The notes: generated by a model not told the origin, from the sequence alone. Positions 34,121 through 46,110 are shown, numbered from the stretch's first letter. The stretch is 64,000 nucleotides of DNA from Crocodylus rhombifer (GCA_038503035.1 JAVSML010001071.1:247345-311344); one strand, 5' to 3'. Program-made: numbers and translations.

Positions 34121-35891
34121 CTGCTACTCTACTCAGAAGGACCATCAGAAGCAGTAAAACAGAAGCAATTACTGGATCTAAACCAACCTGGTTTGCTCTG
34201 TATTCATATCTATGAGTTTATAGGGGATGCCACACCTAGTGTCTTACAACATGAAACAGGGCACACACAGTGCTCTTTGGACGATGATTAGAGCCCAAAG
34301 ACTCCAAACTTAGCTGCTGGTAAATTCTGCCAAAGGAGGGCCTGGAGACTTCTGTTTCAGTTATGTGTCCATGAGGTGAAAAACTGATACCCAGAAAATT
34401 AAGATGGGTGCGTGCCTCATCAAGACATGCCAAACACCAAACATATATCATAGCTGGGAAGGACCCTGGAACAGGGTACATGCCATTAGAGCCTCACCAT
34501 GGGCTCTATTATGATGGATCCTTTCATCTGTGGAACGAAAGCACCTTGACACTAGAGAGCTTCACAACCCAAAAGTTGTCTAAAATGTTAAAAACAACAG
34601 TCTAACTTAAAATAGTTAACAACAACAACTAAGGACAAAAGTGTTTTCAGTAAATTCATCAATTAATGAAAAATGGGACAGGAACTGCAGGTCTAAACAG
34701 CATCCCTGCTGAAAGGTACTGAGGCAGCCCAGACCTGTGTCATAACCTTGCCTTATCTGAGCTGCGAGGAAGGGTACACAGGGAGGTTCCCCAAAGGCCT
34801 AGTTCCTGGAAGTTCCACTGGACTCTTGCACTCAGCGGGAATCTAGGTTGGCAGGAGCAGAAACCACTCAGAGGAATGCTAATTATCAACAATCTAATCG
34901 AATTGGCTGTTTCCACTTGAGGTTCCCAAAGCATTTTACAGATATTTTGTTAATAAGGCCTCAGAGCCCCCACCCCAGTGGTCACCTCCCAACCCATGCC
35001 ATGCAACCAGGATTCAAATTACACTTTGACTCTTGGGGAAGTCTGCAAAAAAATTGGGCTGCCCATCACGATGTCCTAATAAAATCAGAGATATTCTCCA
35101 GCCCAGGTTATGATTTTCAAATCTTACTGGGGGGGGCAGCTCTTGTTTCTTTGGCAGGGGGAGGTACTCATCCCCCCTGAGCTCCCCCATAATTCAAACC
35201 CTGAATGGAACTATATTTAGGGTATGTCCAACCATCTATGTAATGGCAGTGCCACACATCTAAAACAGAAAGTAAAGGTGTACTCTTAACCAAATCAATG
35301 AGCAAGGGCAGTTTAGGAAGACAAAATAGAATCATCCAGAGTGCAAGTAAGACCAAAATGCCAGGAAATAATTAATGGCCACCTGAGTTGAAGATGTCTT
35401 TTTATGCTATATCTTAAAGAAAGGTATTGCCAGCAGCAAAGTAATCCTTGGGACCGTAATGAAGCACTGGGGTCAGCACTAGCTCTTGGGAAAGAGTACA
35501 CTCTTGTGTGTGACTTTCAACAATCAGTGCTGATCCTGGGGTGTGTGTTCCTTAGAGGCCTCCCATCCAAGTACTAACTAACAGAATGCTGCTTGACTTA
35601 GGAGAACAGATAAAACTCCCCACATGCACTGTACAGAGCAAGATGTACACATATGGACATGGGGGTTTGTATCTCTAAACACATGGCACTAGCTGGAAGA
35701 TATTCTTGGGGGAGATCAGTGGGGTGATCTCTTGGGCTACATTTCTTTTAGATTAAAAGAAATAAAAGATGAAATCAAAGATACAAAGAAATAAAAGAAC
35801 CCAAGCCTCCTGGACAAAGCACAAACACAATTTTCTCCACTTAGCACAGGCTGCAGCAGTTCAGGATCTGGGGGAGAGTTACTCAAGGGTC
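34121..35891. other. intergenic DNA, no gene recognised
   Basis: About 1.8 kb without a supportable exon. A G-rich patch near 35130-35180 resembles part of an inverted-repeat element but lacks paired ends. Confidence 0.45.
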
Positions 35892-35899
35892 CTTTATAC

Positions 35900-36230
35900 C
35901 AGTGTTTTTCTGGTATCTACCAGGACCCATTTTTAAACATCGATGGCCAGTCCCGACCCAGTGCCCCTCACTCCCAACCCACTGCCCACTGGCTCACAGT
36001 GTGAGGGCCAGGGGTTGGGTGTGGGGGCAGAGGGGTGTGCGTGGGGCATGGGGGGGCCCCAAGCAGCTCCTCACAGGCCGGAGCTCTGCCATCCTGCAAG
36101 GGTAAAGCCACGGTTTCCCATGTTTACTCCTTTAAAGTAAAATACATTTTTAAAGTTCGTTGATCCATTTTTTAAAGTTTGTTCACGACCCTTTCATATA
36201 TTCTTGTGACCCACAGGTTGACAAACACTG
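35900..36230. mobile_element. hAT-like MITE with perfect 8-bp duplication
   Basis: Left CAGTGTTTTTCTGGTATC, right (reversed) CAGTGTTTGTCAACCTGTGG. The octamer CTTTATAC is identical on both sides (35892-35899 and 36231-36238), the hallmark of hAT insertion. It is 331 bp and non-coding, with a G-rich core. The intact duplication suggests a relatively recent insertion compared with the other MITEs here. Confidence 0.9.
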
Positions 36231-36238
36231 CTTTATAC

Positions 36239-39200
36239 CACTATGGCAGCATCAAAGGCTGTAAAGTTATGCCTTGAGAAGGTCCTTGGTACAGCAAGCA
36301 GTGGATTTGATTTCACAGACCCCAGAGGCTGGACTAGGATTTCTGAACACAGGCATTAAAATTCATTAATCCAGGCCTTCAAAAACAAAACCAAACAACC
36401 TCCCCCACCCCATCCCACCAAACCAAACTGAACCCCTACCCCCGCCCCCGCCACCACCACCACAAGACTGACTTTAAAATAATGAGGGACATTTTTTTTG
36501 CTTGTATTTTTTTTTTTTTAGCATATTACTTGTAAGTGATTGTATTTGCTCTCTGAATGCTTAGGGTTTTTTTAGTTGAATTTTCTACCCTTCTTCTGTC
36601 ACCACCAAGACTGGAGATCTACATGTTTTCTTAATTTAAGATTAACTTTTTACCCAATTGCTTGACTCAAGGAGATGGGGCTTTAAGACAAGCACCAAAT
36701 AGCAAGACCCTCAACATAAAATGGTGAAAGTGAGTAAAACTGCCACTCCTGGTGTCCTGAAGTGGGCTGTGAATCATCTGCTGTCCTGCGGGATGCTTAG
36801 CAATGAACCTTCCCCGCTGGCACCCTGACCTATGCATCAGTTACATAGTTCAGCTTCTTTTTCAAAGACTGATGTTTTTAGGCCCCTGAGCTGAAACAAA
36901 AAGCTTTGATTTCCAGGCCCCCAACCAACCTGAGAGAGGCTCATGGTATTCACAGGCCTCAAAAACAAGGTCTGGTTACATATACATACAAGCTCCTATT
37001 CAGCAGCTTACCATCCAGTATTTCCTTTCCCCCACCTCTCTAGCTGCTTTCTGTCTCCTTACCTCTCTCCTTGCAAGGAGCTGGGGCGTGGAAGTGCTCT
37101 TGACCACACCACTAGTGAGCCTTCAACTCAGAAATAAATACAGGCATGGATTGGAGGGTTGCCCCCTACACCTGCCTGTCCAAGTCATAACAGACCACAG
37201 ACTCGCATCTTTCTGGGTGGCTGTTTTTTCCGTCACCATTTAATCTTTCCTCCTCATTCGCTTTCTTCCTGATGTTCCTCTGGGTTGGTTACTGCATGTG
37301 AACTTTGCTGTCAGAAGCTGATACGCTGAGCTAAGATTTTATGAAAGCAAACACAGTTGTGAAAGGGAAGTAAAACTCAGTCAAGATTGCAAGTGGATTG
37401 TGCACTGTGAGAACGAACAGAAGAGTACCTGTGCATCTGCTCCCCACTTTGCTGTACTCACACCCCCCATGCCACATGTGACCAATAGAAAGAAATCACC
37501 TGACTGAATATTTTCAGCTGGGGGGAGGGGAGGAGATTAAATTGAAGAATGAAAGGGGAATAAGAAATAGAGATGATATTAATTATTAGCAGCAACAGTG
37601 GTACAAGAGTTCTCCCCTCCAGAGAGTCTGGTCAGCCCCTCAGACACTAGTGATTGAATGCCGTAGGAATGAAAGTCACAAGTGCCTCCCTGGAGGAAGA
37701 AGGGCCTGAAGAGGAGAATGTAAAACATGACACATGGGGGCAGAGAGGGAAGCCATGACTTGGGACAGAGTGGATCAGAGCTGAAGAGGGAAGAGCAAAA
37801 GCAAATCAGTTTCAGAATGCAGGTGGAGCAAAATATGGTGCTGGAGGGCTGAGTTAGCAGGAACTAGCAATGCAAAGGAGCACGGGGAGGTCTCTGCCCC
37901 TGTGTCTCTGGCTATCCTGATCCTTTTTTACCACTCTGACCTTATTTTTGACATGGCCAATGTCCCTCCTCCCCTGTGTCCCACTTCAGAGGGATGTTTG
38001 CTGTCAGCAAGACATTCTCATGCTGCACTATCAGCCCTGTGCTGTTATTCTCCTCGCTGAGCACTTGCTACCTCCTGTCCTGGTGATAGCACCCTCTGGT
38101 GGGGCTGGGCAGAAGTTCCCATCACCTACACTTTGCCCTGAAGGCTCCTCACCACCTGGCCTCTCTCTCTGCAACCCCTCTCCAGCTCCTCTGCCTGTTA
38201 GACGTTCCTCCTCATGTTTGTCTTTCTCACTCTGTATGTCCCTTGTTCTATCGTCACTGCCTCTTCATTCAGTGGGTGACATGCCAGGGAATATATGTCT
38301 CTGCTGCTCATAAATCCTGAGAGGATACAATGGCACCCGGGCCACTGATCTCATCCAACTTCATTTTAGTACTTGTCTTTCTGAGCCAAACCCCTTTCCT
38401 GTTTCCTTGTTGCTGGGATCTTTGTTCTTACAACTTTTAGTGCCTGTTGAATTCCCACTGAGACTCCAGCCCTATTAAAATCTTACTGAAACACTTCTCC
38501 CATTACAGAGCACAGAGTTGTCTCTCCCTTGATGGGAACCAACATCCCTTATCACAGCTCAGCCCAGCCCAGCATCTCTGGTTCTGCCATGGGTACTCTA
38601 GGCCAGGGGGTTCTGTGGGGCTCTCATTCTGGCACCTAAGGGATTCCCTGTGGTCTTCAGGTGTCCCATCTCAGACCAGTTTTACCCACCTCTCTGGATT
38701 CCTGGCACTGTAGCCCACAAGCTGTCATTCGCCATCCCAGATTGCGGCAGAAAGCCCCAAGGTTTGCTGCTAAGCTGTATCATCTCATCTCAGCCCGCCA
38801 GGAAGAAGCAGCTGCCTGCATTTCCTCGCCCCCCTGCCTGAGTCGACAGCAGGTAATACCAGATTGCTGGGGGCGTGTCCGTGGTTACACCCTGGTGCTG
38901 CAGATCCCAACACGTCTCCTGCCTAGGAGTTCAGTCTCCACAAAAAGTAGGTAATAAAATCAATTATGGATAGATAGGGAGGGAGAGGGAGACTACAAGA
39001 CAAGCAGAGAAATGGGCCAACAGCTGGAGCCAAGAGGGAGCAGGAGGAAGAGCCCATCATGCAGAAGCTACAGAAAGAATTCATACTGAAGGCAAAATCT
39101 GTAAAGCCCGTGACAAAAGGGCTAACTCACACAAGTCATGAAATAAACATAGCAAAGACCATGTGGCAGCACTTTCTCTTCCATGTGATTTGTACCCTGC

Positions 39201-40307
39201 ACACGTGTGAGGGTCCATGTGTTGTCTGTTGGGATCAACTAGACAAGGAGGCTCTCCAGTCCTCCAGGAGGGTCAGGGTTTCCCAGTCCTGTTCAGAGGA
39301 AATCCTTTTGCTCCAGATCTCCTGGCCCCAGCACACAAGAATTAAACTTGCCTGTACTCCTGGGAGCTCCCCAAGGCTGTTTTTTGGGGGGGAGACAGCA
39401 TATCTACCCATATCTACCCAAATTGCCACCCAGATTAAGATGCAGTTCCTGTGCCTGGAGCTGTCCCTTCACCAGCAGACATTGGGGTGGGAGTGAGCTG
39501 CCGGGGAAAGAGTTAAGGGATCCTGGAAGCAGCAGCTTGGGCTGTGTCTGTTTGCTGTAGCTATGTGGGTTGCAGGCTAGAAAAGAGGAATCTGTATCAC
39601 AGAGGAGCCAGACAAGAGAGTCACCAAGGAAGGCGTCTGGGGATAAGGGCAGCCCAGGCAGACACTTGCTCCCTTCAGTTCTCTACTCCTGGGAACCAGC
39701 CCTGGGACACTCCTTGCTTTCCCAAAGTGACTGGTGGGAGGAAGAATCAATGGGAAACTGAATCATCACCTGACAGTGGGCTGGCACCACGAGGGTCTTG
39801 CTGCACAGTGGAGCCTGTTTGCTACCAACCAGTGCTGGTTGGCTTTGCTTCCTGCTGCCTTGTGGGCAGTACAATTTATTGGGAGAGTCAAGAAGCACTG
39901 ACTGCCTGGAGGGAAAAGCAGAAAGAGAGGGAGGCTGAAAGCATCTGCCCCAGCTGTGGAGATAACAAATCTGTACACGGAGCTGAAGGGGCAGTGCCTG
40001 CCAGTCATTTATGCTGCACTCTGCCCTGTGAACCCCTTGGTGGGGCCTTTGCCCTGGATCTGCCTGCTATGCCTGACAAGGGGATGCCCATGCAGTACTA
40101 ACTGGAAGATTTCTTCATGTCCTGGGGGTCCTGTGCTGACAGGCACCCAGCAGCAGCTCATGACGGTTGTGAAGAACTGGGGTACTTCCTCTCCTCCGTG
40201 CTGGACGAGGGTTGCCCTGGGAGTGACTTTCTGGAGTTGCCAGGGGAGGGAAAGGGATCTGAACAGCCCAGCAGAAGGGCTGTGGGTAAGATTCCTTCGG
40301 TGACAAG
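36239..40307. other. region upstream of the WNT4-like gene
   Basis: About 4 kb with no supported coding exon. Open frames such as 37948-38313 and 39544-40101 lack domains and are taken as chance. The proximal 300-500 bp before 40308 should hold the 5' UTR and promoter. I found no clear TATA box, and I could not identify transcription factor sites with confidence. Confidence 0.4.
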
Positions 40308-43300
40308 ATGGAGATTGTCCAGCTGTATACGTTGCTGATTCCAGTACAGCATGTCCTTGCTGTGACCTGGCTGTAAGTATCCTGTGGTCTGGAATGGTCC
40401 CATCTGAAGGAGCCCCTAGGGAGGGGTCAGGGCCCCTTTCCCCAACCAAGTGGCTATGGCAGGTCCCACAGGGAAGCGAGTGTGGGGGACACATTCCAAA
40501 GGTACTTAGAGCGGTTCTTGAATACGTAAGTAGGAGAGCTCACCACCCCAAAGGGGTCAGTTTGGGGTGTCTGTTAGGGGTCCCAAGGAGAGGGAGTCAG
40601 GAAAAGACACAGAGAGAGAAGTTCCTCAATCCTTGGGGAGGGTCAGAAATCTTATTCCACAAAGAAAAGTAGGTCTCCGGGCATTTCAATAGTTTCTCCC
40701 ATGACAGAAATGAGGTAACAAAGGTGGCTCCCACTGCATGGGCTATTCACCCAATCTTTCCCCACCTCTGAGCACAGTTCTACCCTGCTCCACAGGTACC
40801 TGGCAAAGCAACCCTCCTTGCGTGGGGTCCTACGAGATCCTAGTGCCTGTGGGGGTTTGAAGGGCCTTACAGAGGAACAGGTACGGCTATGCCAGCTGCA
40901 AGCAGAGGCCATGGACTCAGTGAAGCGGGGAGCAGAGCTGGCTGTGGAGGAGTGTCAACACCAGTTCCAGAACCGCCGCTGGAACTGCTCTACTCTCCAG
41001 GGCCTGCAGGTCTTTGGCAAGGTCGCCATGCAAGGTCAGAAGTCAAGAAAGAAGCTGATGAGGAGCAGTAAATATTGAATATTTGGCTGCTCTGCCCAAC
41101 TGCTTGCCTAACATCAAACACAGCCATAATGAGCACATTAAGGCTAACTCTTACATCTCAACTCTCACCTTAACACATTTACCCTAGTTCTACTTATATG
41201 CAAAACTAAATCAGTGTGTGTACTAACAGTAACTGTTGGGCTAAACCCATGTCAAAATTGAGCCCCAATGCTCACCAGGGCTATTGTTGCTATTGCCCAT
41301 GCAACCCAGTAACCCTTCTGCTCTCCAAGACATTCAGCCAAACTCATGGGGAGCATCCTTGTGTTAGTAGAGTAAGATGTGAAAGCATGCTAGACACCTT
41401 GGAAATTGAATAGGTAGTACCTAGTCAGCTCCTAGGTGTTTTCCTTTTCCAGAAGTTAAAGCTCTTCTTTATTCAACATCAGAAAGGAATCTGCCTGTGT
41501 TCCCACAATAACACAGAAGTCCCATACTTCTTTCCTGGGACCCAGAATAGGATTGTACTCTCTGGTGCTTAGCTCCCAGAACCCTGCATGCTGGGGCTTC
41601 AGGCCTTTCCCCTGTGGTGGAGTGTTCCCAGAATCACTGGGGATCCTGACCTATAGCTCCTTCCCCTTGGGTCAGTTGCACTCCCTTCTCCACCAGTGAG
41701 GTTGCACCCCACAAAAATTTCCCTCTCCAACAAGTGCCAAGTGTTCCCTCCCTGTCAGGAGTGGCGGGGCCCAGAGGGCAGTGCAGCCGACAGACAGAGC
41801 CTCCTGAATACCCAACCCAGAGGGCCCATCCTCCTTATCTCCAGAACTTGAGACTTCTAGGGATGCAGCAAAACACCATTTAATGGCTTGCCCAGTTCAA
41901 TCCCCCTTTGAATGACTTGTTCTTGTACCTGCAGGGAGACACAGCAATGTTACACAGCCTGTGTCGCACACTGCCTCTGGGTATCTAACTCCAATAGCAG
42001 TGCAGCATTTCCTCCACTAGTAAAGGATCTGAAGGGGAAAAAAATCATTAAAAAAACCTGGAGAAACCCTTGCCTTTAAAAGCCTGCTTCTCTCCCTGCT
42101 GCAGGGACAAGAGAATCTGCTTTTGTTCATGCCATCTCCTCTGCGGGAGTAGCATTTGCCATCACTCGGGCCTGCAGTCGTGGGGAGCTGGAGAAGTGTG
42201 GATGTGACCGCAGGATCCGAGGGATCAGCCCTGAAGGTAACGGAGGAAGAAGGGCTGTGGCTGGAGGAGGAAACTCCCCCATTAGCAGGAGAGCAATGCA
42301 TAAGACAGTAATTCCCAGTGGGCATGCCATGGTGCACTACTGTGCTGTGACAGCAACAGAAGTGTGCTGCCAAAAATTATGCTTTTCTTTCTTCTTTTTT
42401 TCTGTATTTTAAACTGGGGGGCACCAGCTGTGTGCAGAGTGGTGTGTGTGTAGAGCAGCATGTGTATATGCAGAGCAACATGTGTGCAAAGCAGTGCGTG
42501 TGCAGAGCAGTGTATGTACAGGGCAGAATGAGCGCGGGACAATCTGTGTGTGCAGAGCAGCTTGTGTGCAAAGCAGTGCATGTGTGTGCAGGGTAGTGTG
42601 TGTGCAAGACAAGCAGCACAGCAGGCTGCAGCAGAATGCAGCACAGCTGTGTTCCCGGGTACAGGCAAGGTGAGTTGCAGTAGTGTGCAGACATCCATCC
42701 CAATACTTGTGCAGACATCCAGTCCCATGCATCCCAAGGCGTGCAGCTCCCTAGTAGCTGGAAGCTGCATGCATGCTGCAGCTGCAGAGCAGGGCCTGGC
42801 TGAAGTGGCAGTGGCACTGGAACCAAACATCAGCCAACTTCTGCTGTCGTGTCCTGCCTGTACATTGGGGGATATGGCTGTGCTGTGCACCTGGGGACTC
42901 AGTGCTGCACCCTGCTCTGCATGCATACCATGTCTCCCACCCACGCTGGGCAGGTAGGTGTGGATCTCACCCTCCCTTCCACTCCCAGGTCCAGCCAATC
43001 AAGCCTGCAGTAGCAGCTTTAGGGGAGGGCAAACTGGGTGACTGCCCAGGGCACACACTTTAGGGGGCCAAATTACACATCAATATTGTATTAAGATACT
43101 TTCATTGCAGTTGAATGGATAGGGCCAAGTGAAACTGAAATTTAAAATGTCTGACGCGCTTATAGGTCATCAAAATTAAGCCTCTAAGGGGCCCCAAATG
43201 ACTCTTTTGCCCAGGGCCCCAACTTGTTTGCCCAAGGCCACCACTGCACTCAGCCCTCACTCCCACTGTACAGAATTTCAGGGAGACCTTGCCAGAAACT

Positions 43301-45882
43301 GTCCCTTTGCACCCCATGCTGCCTCAGCCATGCCTGTGACCTACAGCTTCCCAGAACAACACAGAATTTTTTACAACTCCCCACCTGCTGCCCCAGCTTG
43401 GCCTGACACCACGTTCTCCAAGGAGGGCTTTCCCTGTGCCTGTACTGCTGCCACTTATCCCAACTTCTGCTCCCTGGCTGCAGCACTAGGACTGGACAAC
43501 TGTAAATTGTGTTTGTGCCGCCACTGCCTCCCTTTTCCCTGCTTCCCTTTTTGGGTGTAAGAGTGAAGTGTGGTGTCAGTGCTAATACAGAAAAAGGTGT
43601 GCCCTGGGTATCAGAAGTTTGGGAAACACTGATATAAGGAGAGAAGGGCAGAATGCCAGAGGCTGCAAGAGAGAGAGCAAAAGTGGAAAAACACTTAGTT
43701 GTCATCACCTGTTCAAATCTCTCTTCTAGCATCCACTCTATGACCCTGAGAGATGCAAGAGTCTGGGCAAGATGGACTTCTGGTCTGACCCAGTCAATGG
43801 CAGTTTTTATGTTCAGAACACATCTCCCTACCCACCTCTGCAAAGGGGACAATGCCAGAGAGGAAAATGAACAGGGGTGGAAAATAATGCCTCTGCATAC
43901 CCCCAGGATGGTCCAATACAAGGAGACTGGTGATGGGCAGACCAGCAGATTGTATAATCTTTTCCCTGCTTTAAGGGAATGAATGTCCTTTTCTGCATCC
44001 CTTCCTTCATCCCCACTCCCTCAGTCTGGAGTACCTCCATATCTCTATTTTAGGGCTGCCCAACTGGCAACCTGCAGGCTGTGTATGGCCAGCAAGTGGC
44101 CCACAGGGCTTGTTGGCATGGTTCTGGAACCCAGGGGAATCCATCACTCCCACCCCTTCCCCACTGCCAAATTCAGGGCCTTTAGTAACTGGTGGTGATG
44201 CAAATCAGTGGGATGGGAAAAGAAGGGGTGAGCAGTGGTATTGGCCACCTCCTCTTTCCAGCACTGTGCCAACAGAGGTAGGCTATCTAGCCTGTGAGGA
44301 GCCTTGCAGTCTGGATCCAGCCCACAGGGCCAAATGAATGGGCCACTGCTGCCCTACCTCACCAACACGTCTCTCTGCCCTAGGGTTCCAGTGGTCAGGC
44401 TGTTCTGATAACTTGTCCTATGGAATTGCCTTTTCTCAAGCCTTCGTGGATAACCCAGAGCGGAGCCGTGGCATCTCCTCCAGTAGAGCTCTCATGAATC
44501 TGCACAACAATGAGGCTGGTAGGAAGGTGAGGCCAACATTAAGTGCTAGAGAAAACATCCATATGTTGAGGACCTTCCCCCAATACCAGACCCCAGCTCT
44601 ATCCCCACTCCCTTTGTCCACCAACTGCCCCAGGAGAGCCCAACCCCTCTGAGCAGATCCACTTCTCTGGGCTTTTCCCCCAGGGTGTTCCTCAACTTCC
44701 AAGAAAAGCATGTTCTGTATAGACTTTGGGGTGATCTCCAGTTCCCCACTCACTGCAGAATAGTTTCTTTGCCCTGCTACAAGCGGATCAGCTTCTGTAA
44801 CATGAAACATTTTCCCTCACTCTGCTCTCAGTGGCTCCCCATCCCTCTGTCTGTTTCTGAATAAACATACGACTTTCGTTAGCCACAGCCTTGAGGGTGG
44901 GTCCTGCACACCCCATCTCACTGAATGACTCCCGCTCTGTTCCTTCATGTCAGAGTGGATCCCCTTTCCTCTCCCACTTGAGTACAGTAGATCCCTTTGA
45001 CAAATCAGAGCCCGCCTGTTTCCTTCAGGGTGGATCCCTTTCCCCTTTGCACACAACTTTCTGTGAATAGATCTTTATTATACCTTGCAGCACCTCCCCT
45101 CTCACCTGGCTGAGGATGGATCCCTTTCATCCGTTAATGTGAAGGGAACCCTTCAGCCGATGAGTGGAGCAATTACCTCTGCAGCAAGTATTTTTCTCAT
45201 CCCTGAGTGAAGGGTCTCTCCTGACACACATAGCTGGCAGGCTGTTTTCCTTGGCCTTTGTGTCACATCTCCTTCCCACAAGCTGTGGCCCTGGGAAGGG
45301 GGAAGGTCCACTATGACTCAGGTCCTCTTCTCCATGCCTGGGCAGGCGGTGTGGGGCAGAGAGAAGCTTAGCAAGACCTCCTGCCTTTTCTGAAAATTGC
45401 CATCCTTTTGTCAGGCCATCCTGTCCCACATGAAGGTGGAGTGCAAGTGTCATGGGGTATCAGGCTCCTGTGAAGTGCGTACCTGCTGGAAAGTGATGCC
45501 CCCATTTCGCAAGGTGGGCAATGTCTTGAAGGAGAAATTTGAGGGGGCAACTGAGGTACACCCAAAACGAGTTGGTTCACGCAAGCTCCTGGTGCCCAAG
45601 AGCTCCCGTTTCAAACCCTACACAGCTCATGACCTGGTCTACTTGGTGGCCAGCCCAGACTTCTGCAACTGGGATCCCCGCCGCGGGGTTTTTGGCACCT
45701 CTGGACGCCAGTGTAACCGAACATCCCATGCCATGGATGGCTGTGAGTTGCTGTGCTGTGGGCGAGGCTTCCGCACAGCCCAGGCTGAGGTGGTGGAGAG
45801 ATGCAGCTGCAAGTTTCGCTGGTGCTGCTCTGTGAAGTGCAAGCAGTGTCGGCACCTGGTGGAAGTGCACAGCTGCCGCTGA
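40308..45882 (+). CDS. WNT4B: WNT4-like secreted ligand (WNT4B paralogue), five exons
   Basis: Exons: 40308-40372, 40796-41034, 42105-42236, 44384-44526 and 45415-45882. All introns are GT-AG and the phases agree, giving 348 residues; WNT4 is about 350. Exon 1 encodes only a signal peptide ([19 protein letters not shown], then TWL). Exon 2 begins at YLAKQPS, as WNT4 does after its signal peptide, and holds RRWNCST. Exon 3 has [10 protein letters not shown] and KCGCD. Exon 4 has [10 protein letters not shown] and [16 protein letters not shown]. Exon 5 has CHGVSGSC with the Ser that Porcupine acylates, CNRTS (sequon), and the cysteine-rich CCGRGF and CSCKFRWCC end. I count 24 cysteines, the full Wnt set. 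Wnts are secreted through Wntless and bind Frizzled. It resembles WNT4 most, yet diverges far more than true amniote WNT4 orthologues do, for example in the first 25 residues of exon 2. I infer a WNT4 paralogue; the symbol is provisional. Confidence 0.9.
42425..42620 (+). repeat. GCAGAGCAGTGTGTGT minisatellite
   Basis: About ten degenerate units of roughly 16-20 bp ('tgtgtgcagagcagtg', 'tgtgtgcaaagcagtg') in tandem within the hAT-like insertion. The open frames of 75-240 residues across this stretch are repeat translations. Confidence 0.8.
43012..43250. mobile_element. nested inverted-repeat element
   Basis: The left arm 'ggggagggcaaactgggtgactgcccagggc' type and the right arm 'ttgcccagggccccaacttg' face each other, and the right terminus reversed reads TGCAGTGGTGGCCTTGGGCA. 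This resembles the element family partly seen at 28325. It sits inside the larger hAT-like insertion. Confidence 0.45.
43700..43815 (+). mobile_element. L3/CR1-type 3' tail or SINE tail
   Basis: 'gggcaagatggacttctggt' followed by 'ctgacccagtcaatggcagt' and 'ttttatgttc' matches the common sauropsid tail shared by L3/CR1-type LINEs and the SINEs that use them. The upstream 100 bases may belong to the same copy. No Pol III boxes were confirmed. Confidence 0.55.
44045..44340. mobile_element. possible MITE in WNT intron 3
   Basis: Contains 'ggctgcccaactggcaacct', 'ctgtgtatggccagcaagtg' and 'cagtctggatccagcccaca', phrases shared with the MITEs at 4136 and 25712. It ends just before exon 4. The termini are poorly preserved. 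Confidence 0.35.
44880..45135 (+). repeat. degenerate GTGGATCCCTTTC repeat in intron 4
   Basis: The phrase gtggatcccctttc/gtagatccctttg/gtggatccctttc/atggatccctttc occurs four times at about 45-90 bp intervals (near 44953, 44989, 45032 and 45115), suggesting an old tandem minisatellite. It ends about 280 bp before exon 5. Confidence 0.5.
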
Positions 45883-46110
45883 ATGGGAGCAGTCAAGTGG
45901 GGCAGGGCAAGTGGCATAGGGGAGAAAAGGAGGAGAATGCCACCCTGCTAAGCATGGGCAACTCTGGGGAGAAAGTGGGAGGGCATGGCTCAGAGAGAAG
46001 GGCCAAGCACTCCCCTGAGGAAAACATCTGTGGGATAATGCAAATGTGGAAAGGAAAAGACACCCTTTGCCAGCTTGAGAGAGAGGGGAACTGAAGGCTC
46101 CAGAGGGTGG

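Larger units (their letters stand above)
42306..43631. mobile_element. large hAT-like insertion in WNT intron 3
   Basis: The left end CAGTAATTCCCAGTGGGCAT and the right end, reversed, CAGTGTTTCCCAAACTTCTG match at the terminal 15 bases or so as hAT-type inverted repeats. Flanking octamers GCATAAGA and ATATAAGG agree at only 5 of 8 positions, so the duplication is weak. The 1.3-kb body contains a GT/GCAGAGCAG minisatellite and a second nested repeat at 43012-43250. No transposase is visible. Confidence 0.55.

Noticed and set aside
37948..38313. 121-residue plus-strand open frame, Pro/Ser/Cys-rich
   Set aside because: No domain, no conserved splice context, likely chance.
39544..40101. 185-residue plus-strand open frame just upstream of the WNT gene
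   Set aside because: No Wnt or other domain, and the signal-peptide exon with a good donor at 40308-40372 explains the gene start without it.
40818..41078. WNT exon 2 read as a free-standing 86-residue protein
   Set aside because: The frame runs past a consensus donor at 41035; the Wnt homology stops exactly at that site.
42282..42998. 238-residue minus-strand open frame in WNT intron 3
   Set aside because: Composition is the reverse of the GCAGAGCAG/TG minisatellite (Cys-Ala-His-Thr repeats), so it is a repeat artefact.
43250..43921. 223-residue minus-strand open frame
   Set aside because: Spans the end of a nested repeat and a LINE tail, with no protein signature.
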